Origin: Beijerinckiaceae bacterium
Lineage (GTDB): Bacteria; Bacteroidota; Bacteroidia; Chitinophagales; Chitinophagaceae
DNA length: 32,923 nucleotides
Direction of reading: 5' to 3'
Assembly: GCA_903970475.1 (NCBI GenBank)
Contig: CAJCIQ010000238.1
Location: 1-32,923, forward strand
Position numbers and translations under genes: made by a program. Numbering within the stretch: the stretch's first letter is position 1; every line of letters begins with the position of its first letter. Shown here one piece after another: positions 31,376 to 32,923 of the stretch. Under the pieces are notes generated by a model. That model was not told the origin of the DNA. It did no database searches and was given only the letters and a program-made list of their open reading frames with translations.

Positions 31376-32227
31376 ATGAAAAGTATTCGTTTCATTCTGC
31401 CAGTAACCAGTGAACACACCGTTGTCATTCAGGAAGACAGGCTGCCTACTGCCTACAGGGTTGCCCACCACCATGAGGCAACACAGATTACCCTTATCCT
31501 TGAGGGAAATGGCACCTTCTGCATGGGCAATACCACCCATCCCTTTGGTGACGGAGACTTATTTGTTGTAGGGGGAGGTGAATCTCATTACTTTAAATCC
31601 GACCCTCCCCATTTTCACGCCATCCATATTTTTTTCCATACGCCTAAAATACAGGCTGCATCCAAACACCTGCTGGAATTTCAATACCTGGGAACCTTCC
31701 TCGATATGATACCCATGGGGCTCAAACTCTCGACCCCCGAACATCCCCAGATACTGGAACGTATAGGTTGCATTAAGTCGGGCACCGACCTGGAAAGGCT
31801 TCTGCACCTATTGCACCTTTTGCAATACCTCTCCGTACACAGAACAGAAATGGAACCCATACTTGGCGGATCTTTACATACAGCACCTTCGGCAGGTCTT
31901 CGCTTGGAAGCCATCTACCAATATACCCTCACCCATTTTACGGAGGATATCTCCTTATCGGAAGTTGCTTCTATAGCCTGCCTAACCATTCCGGCTTTTT
32001 GCAAGTACTTTAAGAAACATACGCGCAAGACCTACTTTTCCTTCCTCAATGAGATCCGGGTGCGGGAAGCTTGCAAACGCATCCTCAGCCGGGATTACCA
32101 CAACATTGCTTCCGTGGCATATGCCACCGGTTTCAACAACGCCATCACTTTTAACCGGGTGTTCAAACGGATTATCGGTAAGTGTCCTTCTGATTATCTG
32201 GAGGAGAACTCCGGGGTGGGTGGATGA
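31376..32227 (+). CDS. AraC-family transcriptional regulator
   Basis: A 283-aa regulator. The N-terminal about 110 residues form a cupin-like sensing domain (VAHHHEATQITLILEGNG, GDGDLFVVGGGESHYF, FHAIHIFFH), usual for sugar-responsive members. The C-terminal about 100 residues hold two helix-turn-helix units: LSEVASIACLTIPAFCKYFK, then ASVAYATGFNNAITFNRVFK with the family signature ending GKCPSDYLEE. It is transcribed divergently from the G1-like peptidases and a 21-bp-spaced direct repeat lies between them, so it probably controls them and perhaps itself. The ligand is unknown. Confidence 0.94.
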   Translation: MKSIRFILPVTSEHTVVIQEDRLPTAYRVAHHHEATQITLILEGNGTFCMGNTTHPFGDGDLFVVGGGESHYFKSDPPHFHAIHIFFHTPKIQAASKHLLEFQYLGTFLDMIPMGLKLSTPEHPQILERIGCIKSGTDLERLLHLLHLLQYLSVHRTEMEPILGGSLHTAPSAGLRLEAIYQYTLTHFTEDISLSEVASIACLTIPAFCKYFKKHTRKTYFSFLNEIRVREACKRILSRDYHNIASVAYATGFNNAITFNRVFKRIIGKCPSDYLEENSGVGG

Positions 32228-32271
32228 AGGTATGCTGATATTCTGGAGTGCTACTTAAACTAAAATTAACA

Positions 32272-32301
32272 TTGAAAATTTACTTGGATTATATAACTTA
32301 C
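32272..32301 (+). promoter_or_regulatory. Candidate promoter of the terminal gene
   Basis: TTG at 32272-32274 is followed by exactly 19 nt and then TAACTTAC at 32294-32301, 28 nt before the GTG start. TAACTTAC differs by one base from the candidate -7 element of array S2 (TTACTTAC), but here the -33 TTG is present. Confidence 0.5.
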
Positions 32302-32329
32302 TTGGGGATCGTTCTAAACCATAACTCAC

Positions 32330-32923
32330 GTGAAGCTATCTGCTTATCCTCTTCTAATTTTATTTGTATTTCCTTTATTACTAGCTAAGGTTGCTTTTTG
32401 TCAAACAGGCAGTGGACCCAACACGATTGGGAGTACCGGTAATGTAGTTATAGGTAGCAATACCCTACCTAATAGCCTTACCGTAACGGGACCCATCTTT
32501 ACTTCACAAGTTCAGGCCAGCTCCATTGCGATCAATTACACAGACGAGTATTCTGTTGATGGTCTCACCGAGCCCAATTATGGTCTGGTCTGGAGCATGG
32601 ATAACTGGTCCGTCGCAGGCCCTGTTTCCTTATTCAGCGCTTATGGAGGCCAAAAATTTATCACTGGTGGTAAAGTGAGAATGGCCATCAATTGGGCTGG
32701 TAATGTGGGCATTGGTACGGTCAATCCCCAGTCGCTACTTGCCATGGAAGGCACCATTACCGCCCAGGTACTCAATATTACTCAGACAGGATGGTCTGAC
32801 TTTGTATTTGACAGCACTTACCAGCGCATGCCTTTATATCAGTTGGCCGCCTATGTGCATAAATACAAACACCTACCGGGAATTCCTTCTGCTGGTCAAA
32901 TTGCTGCTTCCGGATTGGACATA
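32330..32923 (+). CDS. Secreted tail-fibre-like protein, 3'-truncated
   Basis: The frame opens at GTG 32330 with a signal peptide (KLSAYPLLILFVFPLLLA, cut near FCQ) and runs off the window after 198 codons with no stop. It shows a repeat-like beta-rich N-terminus (NTIGSTGNVVIGSNTLPNSL), then NVGIGTVNPQSLLAMEG, and the block SDFVFDSTYQRMPL, HKYKHLPGIPSAGQIAASGL. That block is common near the C-terminus of secreted Bacteroidota proteins annotated as tail-fibre-domain proteins. Phage origin is not implied. GTG is chosen because no in-frame ATG precedes the signal peptide. Function is unknown; a surface structural or adhesive role is usual speculation. Confidence 0.75.
   Translation, partial: MKLSAYPLLILFVFPLLLAKVAFCQTGSGPNTIGSTGNVVIGSNTLPNSLTVTGPIFTSQVQASSIAINYTDEYSVDGLTEPNYGLVWSMDNWSVAGPVSLFSAYGGQKFITGGKVRMAINWAGNVGIGTVNPQSLLAMEGTITAQVLNITQTGWSDFVFDSTYQRMPLYQLAAYVHKYKHLPGIPSAGQIAASGLDI

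Noticed and set aside
32330-32923. Prophage tail gene
   Set aside because: It has a signal peptide and no neighbouring phage genes; this C-terminal block is common in ordinary secreted Bacteroidota proteins.

Overview
This window comes from a member of the Bacteroidota. The evidence is a SusC/SusD pair, SPII lipoproteins with short lipoboxes, weak Shine-Dalgarno signals, TTG-N19-TAnnTTTG/TTAC-type promoters, and a family of secreted proteins with a tail-fibre-like C-terminus. The glycoside-hydrolase load, base composition (about half GC by eye) and the carbamoyltransferase/SxtJ/DUF5989 cassette suggest Chitinophagaceae or a close relative; this is inference. No tRNA, rRNA, transposase, CRISPR array or phage module was seen, and no gene-free stretch exceeds 300 bases.

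Layout. (1) 2-2038: 5'-truncated GH38 alpha-mannosidase. (2) 2190-4330: small operon of a lipoprotein, a small conserved protein and a thiolase, apparently unrelated to the glycan genes. (3) 4351-10916: array S1, then a fused TIM-barrel/DUF1080 protein (candidate 3-keto-glycoside lyase-hydratase), a DUF5703 glycosidase, and a membrane regulator with a LamG-like and Kelch-propeller periplasmic sensor, one TM helix and a cytoplasmic SARP/OmpR-like winged helix. (4) 10912-15126: array S2, then an envelope carbamoylation-type cassette (SGNH-TPR, SxtJ-like, 49-aa DUF5989, carbamoyltransferase). (5) 15136-26047: array S3, then a polysaccharide-utilisation operon: SusC, SusD, GH99-like, GH92 and GH3. 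(6) 26058-31150, minus strand: S53 sedolisin and two tandem lipoproteins resembling G1 (eqolisin) glutamic peptidases. (7) AraC regulator (31376-32227) and the start of a secreted tail-fibre-like protein.

How it fits together. GH38, GH92 and GH99-like enzymes point to alpha-mannan or alpha-mannosylated glycoprotein as substrate, and acid-active peptidase families beside them fit degradation of fungal biomass. The most notable signal is regulatory: three intergenic sites carry direct repeats of ATTAGG phased at 11-12 bp, each ending a fixed 16-17 nt before a candidate -7 element that lacks a -33 element. Streptomyces SARP activators read direct repeats with 11-bp phasing, and the only SARP-like protein in the window is encoded between S1 and S2. 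I therefore propose a one-component, propeller-sensing membrane regulator with a three-operon regulon. The arrays are read directly from the sequence; the pairing with the regulator is inference.

A second theme is GC-rich, low-complexity, often tandemly repeated DNA in linkers, after signal peptides and between genes (around 10030-10200, 12798-12935, 19801-19900, 23660-23713, 25052-25123).
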